A stretch of 64,000 nucleotides of DNA from Nocardiopsis sp. JB363 (GCF_900143625.1 NZ_FRFF01000131.1:100954-164953), one strand, 5' to 3'. Numbered from the stretch's first letter, positions 51,277-60,710 are shown. Numbers and translations are program-made. Notes: generated by a model from the letters alone, not told the origin.

Positions 51277-51483
51277 ATGAAAAAGACGTGGAAGTTCGTG
51301 ATGAGCCTGCTCGGGATGTCCGTATCGGCTTCCGTGTTGATTTTGCTTATCCCATCGCTCTTCCGCCCAGGTGAACAGGCGAACCTTTGGGTTTTCGGAG
51401 GCCTCGCGTGCCTCAGCTTGTGTCTCGCCGTAGGAACGTTGTACTGGCGCCCATCGACGTCAAACCCCTCCTCGGCGGGTTGA
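51277..51483 (+). CDS. Small two-helix membrane protein, unknown function
   Basis: A 68-residue frame from the ATG at 51277 (GAGG about ten bases upstream) has a KKTW start and two hydrophobic segments, FVMSLLGMSVSASVLILLI and WVFGGLACLSLCLAVGTLYW, giving a hairpin membrane topology. I recognise no family. The lower-GC surroundings and lack of neighbours make it uncertain whether it is expressed. Confidence 0.4.
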   Translation: MKKTWKFVMSLLGMSVSASVLILLIPSLFRPGEQANLWVFGGLACLSLCLAVGTLYWRPSTSNPSSAG

Positions 51484-52134
51484 AGCCGAAAACCCGATCG
51501 TCTTGTATCTTTCGTCCCTATGGCCTGATCCCTGCCACGAGCAAGCTGATGAATAAGCCTCCGGAATACGGGTCCACTCCGGCTGGATCGGTCAGGTCCA
51601 TCAACAGATCAACGGAGATGGGCCGGTCCAGATCCGCGTCATCGGCCAGGTGGTGTTCCGTGCCGGGTGCCGGCCCTGGCCCGCTCCTGTCTTGTACCGA
51701 GGTCGGTGGAGGCAGCGGCGTGTGACGGGTCATGGGTGACCTTCTGGATCGGACGGAACCTCGACGAACCGTATTGCGCCACTCTGACACGCGGTCGCCT
51801 CGCCCGATCCGGCCACTCACAATGCCCCAGGGCCCTCAGCGCCTCTCTCCCATGCCTTGGGGCACACGCCCGAGCGAGCGTGTGCCGTCACCAAGTTCGC
51901 CACCGAGTGGGCGCCCGGGGCCGGGCGTCACCGGCCCCGGGCGCCCGCACCCCCGACGAAAGTCGGTGCCGCGCATCGACCATGGCGACACGGCGGGCCG
52001 CAATCGCGCCGTCGAAGGCACAGGCGGGAACGTCCCGGCGGTGGATGTGGGGGCGGGTGCGGCGCTTCTAGCGTGGACAACGTCCCCGGCGGTCGCGGAA
52101 TCGATCGCCGTCCCGCAGCAGAGAGGCAACGAAC
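51484..52134. other. Gene-poor stretch with a possible gene fragment
   Basis: No convincing complete gene is seen in these 651 bases. The minus frame at about 51518-51700 reads LADDADLDRPISVDLLMDLT and DPAGVDPYSGGLFISLL, which looks protein-like but has no start signal or recognised family, so it may be a fragment of a lost gene. A strong hairpin lies at 51909-51946. GAGAGG before 52135 is the ribosome site of the next gene. Confidence 0.35.
51909..51946. terminator. Strong GC hairpin in the gene-poor stretch
   Basis: GGGCGCCCGGGGCCGG pairs perfectly with CCGGCCCCGGGCGCCC over a six-base loop. No adjacent gene explains it, so it may be the terminator of a deleted gene or a boundary element. 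Confidence 0.5.
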
Positions 52135-52386
52135 ATGATCCCGGAGAACCTACTGGCCAACAGCTCCCCCGAGCTCCTCTTCGGCCTCGGATTCGCGGGG
52201 GTGTACCTGACCATCGCACTGGCGGTGGTCGTCCTGGTCGTCGCCGCGGTGTTCAGCGTCCTCTTCTCGCGGATCGGTTTCGGGATGAAGGTCGTCTGGT
52301 TGATCTTCGTCATCATCGCACCCGTCATCGGGGCGCTGCTGTGGTTCTTCATCGGCCGCAACCACACACCGGTCCGCTACTGGTGA
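52135..52386 (+). CDS. PLDc_N-type small membrane protein
   Basis: The 83-residue protein has two hydrophobic helices (about 15-42 and 50-72) joined by a short basic loop and the ending WLIFVIIAPVIGALLWFFIG followed by RNHTPVRYW, the pattern of phospholipase D nuclease N-terminal (PLDc_N) domain proteins. The ATG follows GAGAGG. Such stand-alone proteins are common in actinomycetes with no defined function. It converges on the P450 gene; an imperfect hairpin (GGAGG/CCTCC nested in GACCC/GGGTC) follows its stop. Confidence 0.75.
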   Translation: MIPENLLANSSPELLFGLGFAGVYLTIALAVVVLVVAAVFSVLFSRIGFGMKVVWLIFVIIAPVIGALLWFFIGRNHTPVRYW

Positions 52387-52449
52387 GGGACCCGAGGGGA
52401 GGTCCCTCCGGGTCGTCGGGATGGGCGTACAGCGTCCGTCCGACCACGT

Positions 52450-53808
52450 TCATACCTCGCCACCGCCTCGTGCGGTGCCCGCATAGGAGAAACGCAGGTC
52501 GAAATGGTCGAGGGACGCGGGCAGTTCGTACGGCCGCAGTGGCGGTCCCTCGTCCACACGGTGCAGCGGACCGCCCCGGAGCAGCGCTCGCAGGAAGAGG
52601 GAGACGGTCAACGGAACCAGATCCCGCCCCGGGCACCCCGCCGGACCATGGCTGAAGGGCAGGATGCCGGGTTCGTGTTCGGCGCGTCCGTCCGTCCAGA
52701 TGGTCGGCTCGAAGGCGTCCGCGTAGGACAGGCGGGAGGAATCCCGGTGGAAGTAGGAGCTCATCACCAGGAACGCCGTTCCCGGTTCGATGGTCCGCTC
52801 ACGCCAGGTGGTCTCCCGCAGACTCTCCCGGATGACCACCAATGTGGTCGGCCACAGCCGGACGGATTCGCGCAGGGTCGCCCGCAACAGCGGCAGATCG
52901 ACCCCGTCCTCGGTGAGACCCTCCGCGCGGGCGGATTCCGCCGCGGCGCCCGGGGACGTCAGCAGGGCCAGGGCGCGGTAGGTCGCGATGGCCGCCGCGT
53001 CGAAGGCGAAGAGCCAGTGGGCGACCTGGTCCTCCGGGCGTTCCTCGGACCCGGGCCGGCCCAGGCCCGCGGCGAGGGCGCCGGGCTCGGCACGGTCGAT
53101 GTTCTCGCGCACCCGCTCCAGGAACGCGCTCCTGATGCTTCGGTCCACCGGCGCCAGGTACGACCAGTTGGCGCGTGCCCGTAGGCGTCGCAGGAGATCG
53201 GTGGTTCGGCGGTCCCGCGCCGCGAACGACCCGAAGACCACCCGGCGCGCGAGCGCGTCGAAGGTCTCGGAGAACCTGGCCCAGTCCAGGACACCGCCCC
53301 GAGACCCGGCGCCCCGCAGCGCCGCGACCAGGGCCCGCCCCTCCTCGTCCGCGTGCGCGGCGATGGTGCGGGCCTCGGGGTGGATCGGCCGGCCCAAGGC
53401 CAAGGCGTGCTCATTGGCCTCGCGCCTGTGGGGCCGGACGTCCTGGGCGGAGATCAGGGACCCGTGCGGTTCGAAGTGGGAGAGCGCCCCGTATTTCTCC
53501 GCGCCCGCGGGAGAGAACGGCTCCGGGGTGTCGCGCAGGAGCACGCGAACGTCCTCGGCCGCCAGGACCAGGGCGATGCGCCTGCCCGTGTACCGCAGGG
53601 GCAACGGGTCGTCACCGTGCCGTTCGCGGAGCGCGCGCAGGGTCGAGACGATCCTTCGGTCGCTGCCGGTGGCCGTGGCCAAGGCCTCTCCGACGGGGCG
53701 ACGCACGATGGCGCCACGCGCGACGGTGGGCAACAGGACCGACGAGAGGACCCCCAGTGTCTCCTTGGCGCTCGTACCGTTCGCCTTGTGGTGCGGCTCG
53801 CTCTGCAT
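52450..53808 (-). CDS. Cytochrome P450
   Basis: The product is about 452 residues from the ATG at 53808. It contains the ExxR motif in LRATLRESVRLWP and the heme-binding loop FSHGPAGCPGRDLV with the cysteine thiolate ligand. The I-helix region AHWLFAFDAAAIATYRAL lacks the usual acid-threonine pair in its standard form, as in fatty acid peroxygenase-like and other atypical P450s. The start is not certain since no good ribosome site stands directly before it. It lies 71 bases after the CocE-type hydrolase on the same strand and probably forms one unit with it and the ATP-grasp gene. Confidence 0.87.
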   Translation of the reverse strand: MQSEPHHKANGTSAKETLGVLSSVLLPTVARGAIVRRPVGEALATATGSDRRIVSTLRALRERHGDDPLPLRYTGRRIALVLAAEDVRVLLRDTPEPFSPAGAEKYGALSHFEPHGSLISAQDVRPHRREANEHALALGRPIHPEARTIAAHADEEGRALVAALRGAGSRGGVLDWARFSETFDALARRVVFGSFAARDRRTTDLLRRLRARANWSYLAPVDRSIRSAFLERVRENIDRAEPGALAAGLGRPGSEERPEDQVAHWLFAFDAAAIATYRALALLTSPGAAAESARAEGLTEDGVDLPLLRATLRESVRLWPTTLVVIRESLRETTWRERTIEPGTAFLVMSSYFHRDSSRLSYADAFEPTIWTDGRAEHEPGILPFSHGPAGCPGRDLVPLTVSLFLRALLRGGPLHRVDEGPPLRPYELPASLDHFDLRFSYAGTARGGGEV

Positions 53809-53879
53809 GTGGGTCTCGGCTCTCCCTGGTTCGCCTTCGCTCGTCGCACACCGTCGCGCGGTCACACCCGGTGGCGCGG

Positions 53880-55904
53880 TCACACGTGGTCGCGGGGCAG
53901 GCTCTCGGTCCACTGCCGGGAGAAGATCCTCTCCCCGGACTCGTAGGCGTCGAGTGTGGCGTGCACGCGGAACTCCTCCTCGGTGCACTCCAAAGCCGTG
54001 TAGGTCTCGGTCCGGGCGTGCCAGTCCCCCCGGGAGAAACTCATCGTCCACGCCGTTTTGCCGCACGCCGACGTGAAGTCGTCCCCCACCGCCTCGTAGG
54101 TCTCGTGGGCCTTGCGGGTGACGTCGAGGTCGACGTCCTCCAGGTGCAGGACGCCTCCGTCCTTGATGATCCTCAGGGTGATGCGGTTGTCCGCCAGATT
54201 ACGATGCACCGACCACTCGTGCTCGCCCGGGCTCGTGCGCGTGGTGGTGATCGAGGGCGTGGCCTCCGGCAGCTCGAACACCTCCTCGTGCGGGTCCTCG
54301 CCCGGGGCCTGCTGTCGCACCGGAAGGACGAGGGCGCTGTTCTCGGGGTGAACCGACATCAGCGCCGGTCGCGGCGGTGGCCAGGCCAGCGGCCAGTAGG
54401 AGGTGGACAGTGACAGGCGTATGCGGTGCCCGGGCGGGAAGGCCTGGGCGACACCGTTCAGGGTGACCTCCACACGGTAGGTCTCCCCCGGCACCAAGGA
54501 CTCGGGACGCTGATGCCCGTTCCGGTGGGTCAGGTTGAGCAGACCGTAGGTCACCCGAGTGGCGCTGCCGTCGGGGGCCACGTCGCACAGCCGTGCCGCG
54601 ACCATCGCGACCGGTTCGGTGACCGAGAGTTCGAGCTCGACCCGTGTGGGGCCCAGGATCTCGACCCGTTCCTCCAGGGGTTCGGTGTCGTAGACCAAGG
54701 AACCGCCGTCCTCCTCTCGTTGGTCGTAGGGCAGGTCCGGCGGTGCACTGTAGGAGGCCCACTTACCGGCGAACTGCCCCACGGACAGGGGCGAGAGGAT
54801 GCTCTGCGGCGCGGTGCTCCTGCGTTCCTCGGCGACGCCGATCCGGTTCTCCGACAGCGGCAGGGAGCGGTGTTCGACGCGGTCGGAGGGCCAATGAGGT
54901 TCGTAGACCCAACGGCCGGGGCGTTCCTCGTAAGAGGTGGAGGGTGGGACGCTCTCCTGCATCCAGAGCCAGAGTCCGGTCTCCTTCTCGACCCCACTGC
55001 CCTCGCCCTTGGTCCAGTGGTCGAGCCAGCGCACCACCTCCTGGAGGTAACCGATGGCCGGTCCGGGGACCCCCATGTGCGGGTACCGGTGGGACCAGGG
55101 CCCCACCAGGCCCTTGACCGGGGTGTCGAGGTTCTCCATGAGGCGTAGGACGGCGTTGGAGTAGCCGTCCGCCCAGCCGCTGGAGGCCAGCACCGGGCAC
55201 TGGACGCGGCTGTAGTCCTCTCCGACGGAGGCGTGCCTCCAGTAGCCGTCCCGGCGCTGGTGGCGGAGCCACTCGACGACCCAGGGGCCGTTGGCCTCCA
55301 ACCTCTCCAGCCACATACGACGCCACTCCGGGCCGACGACCTCCGGGTCGGGCGGGCAGGTGCCGTAGGCGAAGGTCGTTCCGGCCTCGGCCAGGTTGTC
55401 CGAGAGCAGGCAGCCGCCCATGTAGTGGAAGTCGTCGGCGTACCGGTCGTCGGTGAACGAGCTGATGGCGATGGTCCGCAGGCTCTCGGGACGCCTGGCG
55501 GCGACCTGGAGCGCGGAGAACCCGCCCCACGACAAACCCATCATCGCGGTGTTGCCGTCGCACCAGGGTCGCTCGGCCAACCAGGCCAGGATCTCCTCGG
55601 CGTCCTGCTGTTCGCGCTCCAGGTATTCGTCGGTGAGCACGCCCTCGGAATCCCCCGTGCCCCGCAGGTCGACGCGTACGCATCCGTAGCCGTGTCCCGC
55701 GATGTAGGGGTGGTGCATGGAGTCGCGTACCGCCGTCAGGTCCCGCTTGCGGTAGGGGATGTACTCCAGCACCGCCGGTACGGGGTGGTGGTCCGCCGCC
55801 AGTGGTCGCCACAGTCGGCCCGACAGACGCACCCCGTCCGACATGGGAATCCAGAAGTGGTTCTCGGTCCGGATCTCATACGGCAGATCCTCGACTAGAC
55901 GCAT
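53880..55904 (-). CDS. CocE/NonD-type serine hydrolase (X-Pro dipeptidyl-peptidase S15 family)
   Basis: The 674-residue protein has the S15 alpha/beta hydrolase core with an aspartate-rich SVRVDLRGTGDSEG-type segment (VRVDLRGTGDSEGV), the nucleophile elbow MMGLSWGGFSALQ and the histidine region GPWSHRYPH, followed by a C-terminal jelly-roll domain (about 420-670; FPPGHRIRLSLSTSYWPLAW). Such enzymes hydrolyse esters or amides, for example cocaine or acyl-amino compounds. GAGGAGG stands five bases before the ATG at 55904. It starts ten bases after the ATP-grasp stop, so an amide made by that ligase could be its substrate or it could act in resistance. Confidence 0.88.
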   Translation of the reverse strand: MRLVEDLPYEIRTENHFWIPMSDGVRLSGRLWRPLAADHHPVPAVLEYIPYRKRDLTAVRDSMHHPYIAGHGYGCVRVDLRGTGDSEGVLTDEYLEREQQDAEEILAWLAERPWCDGNTAMMGLSWGGFSALQVAARRPESLRTIAISSFTDDRYADDFHYMGGCLLSDNLAEAGTTFAYGTCPPDPEVVGPEWRRMWLERLEANGPWVVEWLRHQRRDGYWRHASVGEDYSRVQCPVLASSGWADGYSNAVLRLMENLDTPVKGLVGPWSHRYPHMGVPGPAIGYLQEVVRWLDHWTKGEGSGVEKETGLWLWMQESVPPSTSYEERPGRWVYEPHWPSDRVEHRSLPLSENRIGVAEERRSTAPQSILSPLSVGQFAGKWASYSAPPDLPYDQREEDGGSLVYDTEPLEERVEILGPTRVELELSVTEPVAMVAARLCDVAPDGSATRVTYGLLNLTHRNGHQRPESLVPGETYRVEVTLNGVAQAFPPGHRIRLSLSTSYWPLAWPPPRPALMSVHPENSALVLPVRQQAPGEDPHEEVFELPEATPSITTTRTSPGEHEWSVHRNLADNRITLRIIKDGGVLHLEDVDLDVTRKAHETYEAVGDDFTSACGKTAWTMSFSRGDWHARTETYTALECTEEEFRVHATLDAYESGERIFSRQWTESLPRDHV

Positions 55905-55914
55905 ACGCACCTCC

Positions 55915-57222
55915 TCAGTTACCGGTGATGCCCTCGACCCGGTTGCCGCCGCTGCCACCTTCCTCGAACTCGAACCACAGGCCCTTCACACAGCGTTCGT
56001 ACTTGGCCTGCATCTCGATCTCGCTCGCGGCGCCGATGACGATCTTGGCCAACTCGAAGCTGTAGCTGTCCTGGGCGAGCATCTCGGAGAGACGTTGGCC
56101 CACACTCGGGACGATGTGGATGCTCACGCCCGACAGCGACTTCTCCAGGGCCTCCACCTCCTCCGCGTCGGGCACCCGGGTGACGATTCCGTCCCGGAAG
56201 CGTCGGTGGTACCACTCCGCGGAGACGGAGAACTCTCCCTTGGACCTGTCGGCCAGCGCGGGGTCCTCGCTCAGCGCCATGCGGAGCATGCGTTCGTGGT
56301 TGGGCACGCCGTCCACGAGTTCGAAGAGGGGGGTGTGGCTCTGGGAATGCCGAGGGTTGATCTCCACGATGCCGAGGCTGTCCCCGATCGGGTCGTAGAA
56401 GAACTCGACACTGAACGTCGAATTGTCCAGTCCGTGCTGTTCGATGACGCGCACGGAGATGTCCCTGATGCGTTCCTGGACCTTCTCGGGAAGGCTGGAG
56501 GGGTACTGGTGGCGCAGGAAGGACGGGTTGCCCGGGAAGTCCACCGAGTCCAGCACCGCGTACACGTTGATGTCGCCGTTGTAGACGTAGCCCTCGGCGG
56601 CGGTCTGGAGTCCGTGCAGGGCACCCTCGGCCAGGCAGTGGTGTCGTCCCGCCTCCGCGACCTCCGAAGGCAGATCCACCCGTTCCAGGATGCTCTCGAA
56701 GGGGCGACCGATCCTGTCGATGCTTTCGCGGATGCGCGCCGCCGCCGCGTCGAAACCCTGGTCGTCCTCCACCCGGTAGGCCAGTTCGGAGGAGGCGGAC
56801 TTGATGGGCTTGAGCCACAGCGGGTAGTCCAGGCCGTGTTCGGGGTTCTCCGTGTCCAGGTCGACCAGGGAGAAGGGAGGATGGGCCTCGGTCACCTGCG
56901 CCTGCAGGAACCTGCTCCAGTACTTGTGCTCGCACTTGACCACCGATGCCAGGGCCGGTGCGGGCAGTCCGCGCTCGGCGCACAGGATCGGTACGAGCAG
57001 GGTGATCGGAAAGTCGCGGTAGCCGATGATGGCGTCCACCGTGCCGTCGAACTCTTCGAGCACGGCCCGGGCCGCGGCGAGGGTCTCATCGATGTCGATC
57101 TCGCCTCGTTGCAACTCCTTGATGCCCAGGAGCTGATGGAACCGGCAGTCCCGCCCGGTGGGGGTCCTCGCCAGGAGTTCCCGGTTGCGGTCGTCCAAGC
57201 CCATCACGAACACGTTCTTCAT
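55915..57222 (-). CDS. ATP-grasp domain ligase, unknown substrate
   Basis: The 435-residue protein shows the carboxylate-amine ligase layout: an N-terminal Rossmann-like part (KNVFVMGLDDRNRELL), a mid-domain lysine segment (DYPLWLKPIKSASSELAYRV), and the metal/ATP-binding end FSVEFFYDPIGDSLGIVEIN followed by PRHSQSH. ATP-grasp enzymes couple an acid to an amine or thiol through an acyl phosphate. The ATG at 57222 is preferred; the frame runs on to 57411. It opens a three-gene unit with a hydrolase and a P450, a possible small separate pathway. The amine and acid are unknown. Confidence 0.8.
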   Translation of the reverse strand: MKNVFVMGLDDRNRELLARTPTGRDCRFHQLLGIKELQRGEIDIDETLAAARAVLEEFDGTVDAIIGYRDFPITLLVPILCAERGLPAPALASVVKCEHKYWSRFLQAQVTEAHPPFSLVDLDTENPEHGLDYPLWLKPIKSASSELAYRVEDDQGFDAAAARIRESIDRIGRPFESILERVDLPSEVAEAGRHHCLAEGALHGLQTAAEGYVYNGDINVYAVLDSVDFPGNPSFLRHQYPSSLPEKVQERIRDISVRVIEQHGLDNSTFSVEFFYDPIGDSLGIVEINPRHSQSHTPLFELVDGVPNHERMLRMALSEDPALADRSKGEFSVSAEWYHRRFRDGIVTRVPDAEEVEALEKSLSGVSIHIVPSVGQRLSEMLAQDSYSFELAKIVIGAASEIEMQAKYERCVKGLWFEFEEGGSGGNRVEGITGN

Positions 57223-57409
57223 GCTCTCGCACCGCCCTTCGCTCATAGATGCTGTGCTGGGGGATGTGAGAGGGATCGTCTCTATTGGCGCGCCTACCCG
57301 GGTCCCATCCGTCCCATACGTGCGCATGACCACGGTTTCCTCGGAGAGGGTTCCGGGTATCCGGTCCCTCGCCTCCCTCGGTAACGACCCGCCAGTCCGA
57401 GAGGACATC

Positions 57410-57733
57410 ATGACGAGGCTGGGATACTTCCTCGCGACCGAGGAACACGGCCCCGAGGAGTCGGTGCGTCAAGCCAGGGCCGCGGAGGGCCTGCCAGAGG
57501 CGGGCGCAGGCCGGTCGCAGCCGGTCGACACCGCCACGGTGCTGAACACCGCCCTCCGCCTCCTGTCGGATCGTCCCCTCGATGCTCTCGGTGGCGTCGT
57601 TCTCGGTGGCGTCGTCCTTCCTCGTGCTCCCTCACGTTTCGTCACCTTCGGGCCTGCCCCGGGCCTTCGGCACGAGCCCTGTTGCGCGCCCAGCGGTGCA
57701 GCGCCTCCCCGTCGCCCGCGGTGTCGAGGTTGA
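57410..57733 (+). pseudogene. Possible remnant of an F420/luciferase-like oxidoreductase
   Basis: From an ATG at 57410 with GAGAGGA before it, the frame reads MTRLGYFLATEEHGPEESV and RQARAAEGL, which resembles the beginning of luciferase-like F420-dependent dehydrogenases. The homology stops after about 27 residues and the rest is low-complexity, including two copies of TCTCGGTGGCGTCGT at 57586-57615, and overlaps the end of the GH15 gene. Most of the gene is therefore missing. The remaining part of the 57223-57641 gap contains nothing I recognise beyond a likely promoter for the ATP-grasp gene. Confidence 0.4.
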
Positions 57734-59501
57734 CGGCGGCCTCGATGAGCGCGAGCTGGGTGAAGGCCTGGGGGTAGTTGCCCGTCTGGGTGCCGTCGGC
57801 CGTCATCCCCTCCGCCTGAATCCCCAGTTCGCCGGTGCTCCCGCACAGTTCCTCGAACCTGCGTCGGGCCTCGTCGGTGCGCCCGGCGAGCACCAGGGCG
57901 GACACCATGTCGAACGAGCAGAGGAGGAAAGCGCCTTCCGGGGTTCCGATCCCGTCATCGGTCCGCTCGGGGTCATAACGGTGGACGAGACCGTTCCCCT
58001 CCCCCAGCTCGGCCTCCACCCGTTCCAAGGTGCGCCTCACCCGCGGGTCGGTTCCCTCCAGGAACCCCAGGAGCGGGATCCGCAACAGCGACCCGTCGAC
58101 GTTGTTCGCTCCGTACGCCTGGACGAAGGACCCGCCGGCGGTGTCATAGCCGTGAACCAGAACGTCCTCGTGGATCTCCTCCGCCGCACGGCGCCACTCG
58201 GCCAGCGGAACCCGGTCCTCGCGGCCGGTGATCCGTGCGAGTTGGATACCGCGATCGAGACATCCCCAGGCGTAGACCTTGGAATTGGTCCAATGGCGCG
58301 GGGACGATCGCACCTCCCACGGGCCACTGTCGGGCTCACGCCACAGGGCGCGGGCCGCCTCGACCACGGAATCGAGCTGGGCCAGTTGATCCGGGCTCAG
58401 GCCGCCGGTGGCCTCCTCGTAGCACAGCGCCGCGTCGAGGATGTGCCCGTACACGTCCAGTTGGTGTTGTGCGTACGCGGCGTTACCGATCCTGACCGGG
58501 CGGGCACCGCCGTAGCCGTCCAGGTGGTCGAGGGTCTCCTCCTCGGGCGGCGGTCGCTCGTCGACGGCCTGCACGGGAGGGATCCAGCCGATGGGCCGCC
58601 CGCACATCCGCAGGAGGAAACGCAGGTAGCTCCCGGCCTCCTCCTCATGTCCCAGCCGGAGGAAGGCGAGGACCACCAGAGCCGCGTCACGGTGCCACAC
58701 GTACCGGTAGTCCCAGTTGCGCACCCCTCCCGGGTCCTCGGGCAGGGAGGTGGTGGGGGCGGCGATCAGTCCGCCGCTCTCCTCGTGCAGGAGTCCGCGC
58801 AGTACGAGTGCGCTGCGACGCACGTGGGTGGCGCCGATACCGTCGTAGTGGGTCTTGTCGGACCAGTCACGCCAGGCGGCGAGGGTGCTCTTCAACAGCG
58901 CGCGCCCCTCCCTCGGGGCGATACGGCGTTCACCGCGCAGGTAGTCCAAGGCGAACACCGCCGTCTCTCCCTCGGACAGCTCCACCCTGGACTCGGGGTC
59001 CCCTTCGTCGAGGAGGTCGAGGACGTGGTCCCCCGACAACAAGGGCCCCGACTCCTCCTTCCAGGCTCCGTCCAGGTGGCGCCACGAGGCCGGCGCACGG
59101 CCGAAGTCGGGGCGGGCGCGGAGCCGGGAACGCACGGACGTGCTGCCCGACCGGCATTCGATGATCCTGAGCAGGAGCCCCTCCCGCCACAGGCCGGTGC
59201 CCTCCTCCGAGGGACGCACCGCGAGCAGGTCGTGGCCGACGAGCGTGAGGTCCTCCCCCTGCCAGTGGGTCTCCAGGACCAGGCTGTCCTCCACGTAGGC
59301 ACGGCCGACCGGGCGCGCCCCCTGCACCTCCATCGTCCATCCGCCCCCGCGGTCGGGGTCCAGGATCCCCGAGAGGAACGCGGGCCCGTCGAACCGGGGC
59401 GCGCACAGCCAGGTGATCGTCCCATCCGGGGCGGTGAGCGCCGAGGTATGGCAGTCGGAGAGGAAACCGTGCTCCCCGATCGGTGTCGTCCGATCCCCCA
59501 T
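57642..59501 (-). CDS. GH15-family glucoamylase/trehalase-like hydrolase
   Basis: The 619-residue protein has the two-domain GH15 layout: an N-terminal beta-sandwich with GFLSDCHTSALTAPDGTITW and CAPRFDGPAFLSGILD, then the (alpha/alpha)6 barrel with GGVRNWDYRYVWHRDAALVV, the substrate-binding signature, and a C-terminal barrel half (GTPEGAFLLCSFDMVSALVL) holding the acidic residue region. Relatives in actinomycetes hydrolyse trehalose or starch fragments. The ATG at 59501 is favoured since GGAGGAG lies six bases before it. A sigma factor gene is divergent, which may tie it to stress control. Confidence 0.9.
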   Translation of the reverse strand: MGDRTTPIGEHGFLSDCHTSALTAPDGTITWLCAPRFDGPAFLSGILDPDRGGGWTMEVQGARPVGRAYVEDSLVLETHWQGEDLTLVGHDLLAVRPSEEGTGLWREGLLLRIIECRSGSTSVRSRLRARPDFGRAPASWRHLDGAWKEESGPLLSGDHVLDLLDEGDPESRVELSEGETAVFALDYLRGERRIAPREGRALLKSTLAAWRDWSDKTHYDGIGATHVRRSALVLRGLLHEESGGLIAAPTTSLPEDPGGVRNWDYRYVWHRDAALVVLAFLRLGHEEEAGSYLRFLLRMCGRPIGWIPPVQAVDERPPPEEETLDHLDGYGGARPVRIGNAAYAQHQLDVYGHILDAALCYEEATGGLSPDQLAQLDSVVEAARALWREPDSGPWEVRSSPRHWTNSKVYAWGCLDRGIQLARITGREDRVPLAEWRRAAEEIHEDVLVHGYDTAGGSFVQAYGANNVDGSLLRIPLLGFLEGTDPRVRRTLERVEAELGEGNGLVHRYDPERTDDGIGTPEGAFLLCSFDMVSALVLAGRTDEARRRFEELCGSTGELGIQAEGMTADGTQTGNYPQAFTQLALIEAAVNLDTAGDGEALHRWARNRARAEGPGQARR

Positions 59502-59545
59502 CGGTGTCTCCTCCATCGTGCCGCTCGGGTCCCTTCCTGCCCGAC

Positions 59546-59570
59546 TGCCCCGGCACGCACATGATGAAAC
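59546..59570 (-). promoter_or_regulatory. Possible SigB/F-type promoter of the GH15 gene
   Basis: On the minus strand GTTT (59570-59567), 16 bases, and GGGCA (59550-59546) resemble the GTTT-N14-16-GGGTA promoter of SigB/F-type sigma factors, 45 bases upstream of the start. A SigB/F-type gene lies on the other side of this 342-base divergent gap, which otherwise shows no gene. The match at -10 is imperfect. Confidence 0.3.
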
Positions 59571-59843
59571 GGCTGCTCAGCGGCCTTCAGTCCGGTACAT
59601 CACGTCTTGGGGCCCCGACCAGGCGCGGCCCTTCGCCCGATGAAGGATGTGGGCAACCCGAGAGCAAGAGTCGGCCAAGTCCCCCGCGTCGGCGTTTCCC
59701 ACGCCCATGGTCCAGGGCAGGGTCGCAACCGATGTGTTCTTCGCGGTCCGCCTCCCCCACGTCCATGCGGAGACACGGCGCCGGAGTCCGGACGCCGTTC
59801 ACCCACGACACCGTCCGTACAGCGAACGGTCTGGAGGCCCATC

Positions 59844-60704
59844 TTGCATTCCTCCGTGACGACCTTGGTGCCCGTTCCTTCCACGCCTTGCGAGGAACTC
59901 TCCCCAGAGGCCTCCGCCGAGGAGTTGCTCTGGGCGCTTCAGGGCCTGGACCGGGACGGCCCCGGGGCCATACGGCTGCGAGAGCGTGTCCTGGCGCACT
60001 ACAAACCGATGCTGAACCGCATCGCACGTCGTTACCGAGGCAGGGGCGAGAGCGTGGAGGACCTGTGCCAGACGGCCTACCTCGGGCTGTCCAAGGCCAT
60101 CAACGGCTACCGGCCCGATCGGGGGAAGGCCTTCATCTCCTACCTCCTGCCCACCGTCACCGGGGAGATCAAACGCCACTTCCGTGACCACACCTGGGCG
60201 GTCCACACCCCACGAGGAGCCCAGTCGCAACGCCCCCGGTTGCGGCGGGCCAGACAAGACCTGGAACAGAGACTGTCCCGCACGCCCACCAACGACGAGA
60301 TCGCCCGGGAGATGGAGGTGACGGTCAAGGAGGTCGAAGAGATCCTCCTGGTGTCGGAGGCCTACGACACCCTGTCCCTGAGCGCTCCCGGACCCCGCGG
60401 AGAGGAGTCCACCACCACCTGGGATCGGTACCTGGGGGTGGAGGACCACGCTCTGGACCTGGTCGTCCAACGCGAGGCCGCGCGGTCGGCCCTGCGAGGA
60501 CTCCCCGACCGGGAGAAACTCATCCTGAAACGGAGCTTCTTCGACGAGTGGAAGCAGGAGCGCATCGCCAAGGAGGCGGGCTGCTCCCAGATGCACGTCT
60601 CCCGATTGCTCACCGCCTCGCTGGAGCGTCTGCGCAAGGAGTTGGCCGAAGACGACCCGCCCGGGAGCGCGCCCTGGAACCGGAGGGTCGGGCGTGGTTC
60701 GTGA
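59844..60704 (+). CDS. RNA polymerase sigma factor, SigB/F/G family
   Basis: The 286-residue protein contains region 2 (VEDLCQTAYLGLSKAINGYR, PDRGKAFISYLLPTVTGEIK), region 3 (RTPTNDEIAREMEVTVKEVE) and region 4 (KEAGCSQMHVSRLLTASLER) in the order typical of actinobacterial stress and sporulation sigma factors. The start is the TTG at 59844, seven bases after GGAGG; the open frame to 59607 is read-through. No anti-sigma gene is beside it. It may direct stress genes nearby, such as the divergent GH15 gene and the downstream membrane protein. Confidence 0.92.
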   Translation: MHSSVTTLVPVPSTPCEELSPEASAEELLWALQGLDRDGPGAIRLRERVLAHYKPMLNRIARRYRGRGESVEDLCQTAYLGLSKAINGYRPDRGKAFISYLLPTVTGEIKRHFRDHTWAVHTPRGAQSQRPRLRRARQDLEQRLSRTPTNDEIAREMEVTVKEVEEILLVSEAYDTLSLSAPGPRGEESTTTWDRYLGVEDHALDLVVQREAARSALRGLPDREKLILKRSFFDEWKQERIAKEAGCSQMHVSRLLTASLERLRKELAEDDPPGSAPWNRRVGRGS

Positions 60705-60710
60705 TCCCGG

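Noticed and set aside
51732..52655. Plus-strand open frame of 307 codons
   Set aside because: Arginine/proline-rich read-through that runs across the PLDc_N gene in another frame and has no domain or ribosome site.
57586..57615. CRISPR-like or satellite repeat
   Set aside because: Only two adjacent 15-base copies without spacers, so it is a simple tandem duplication.
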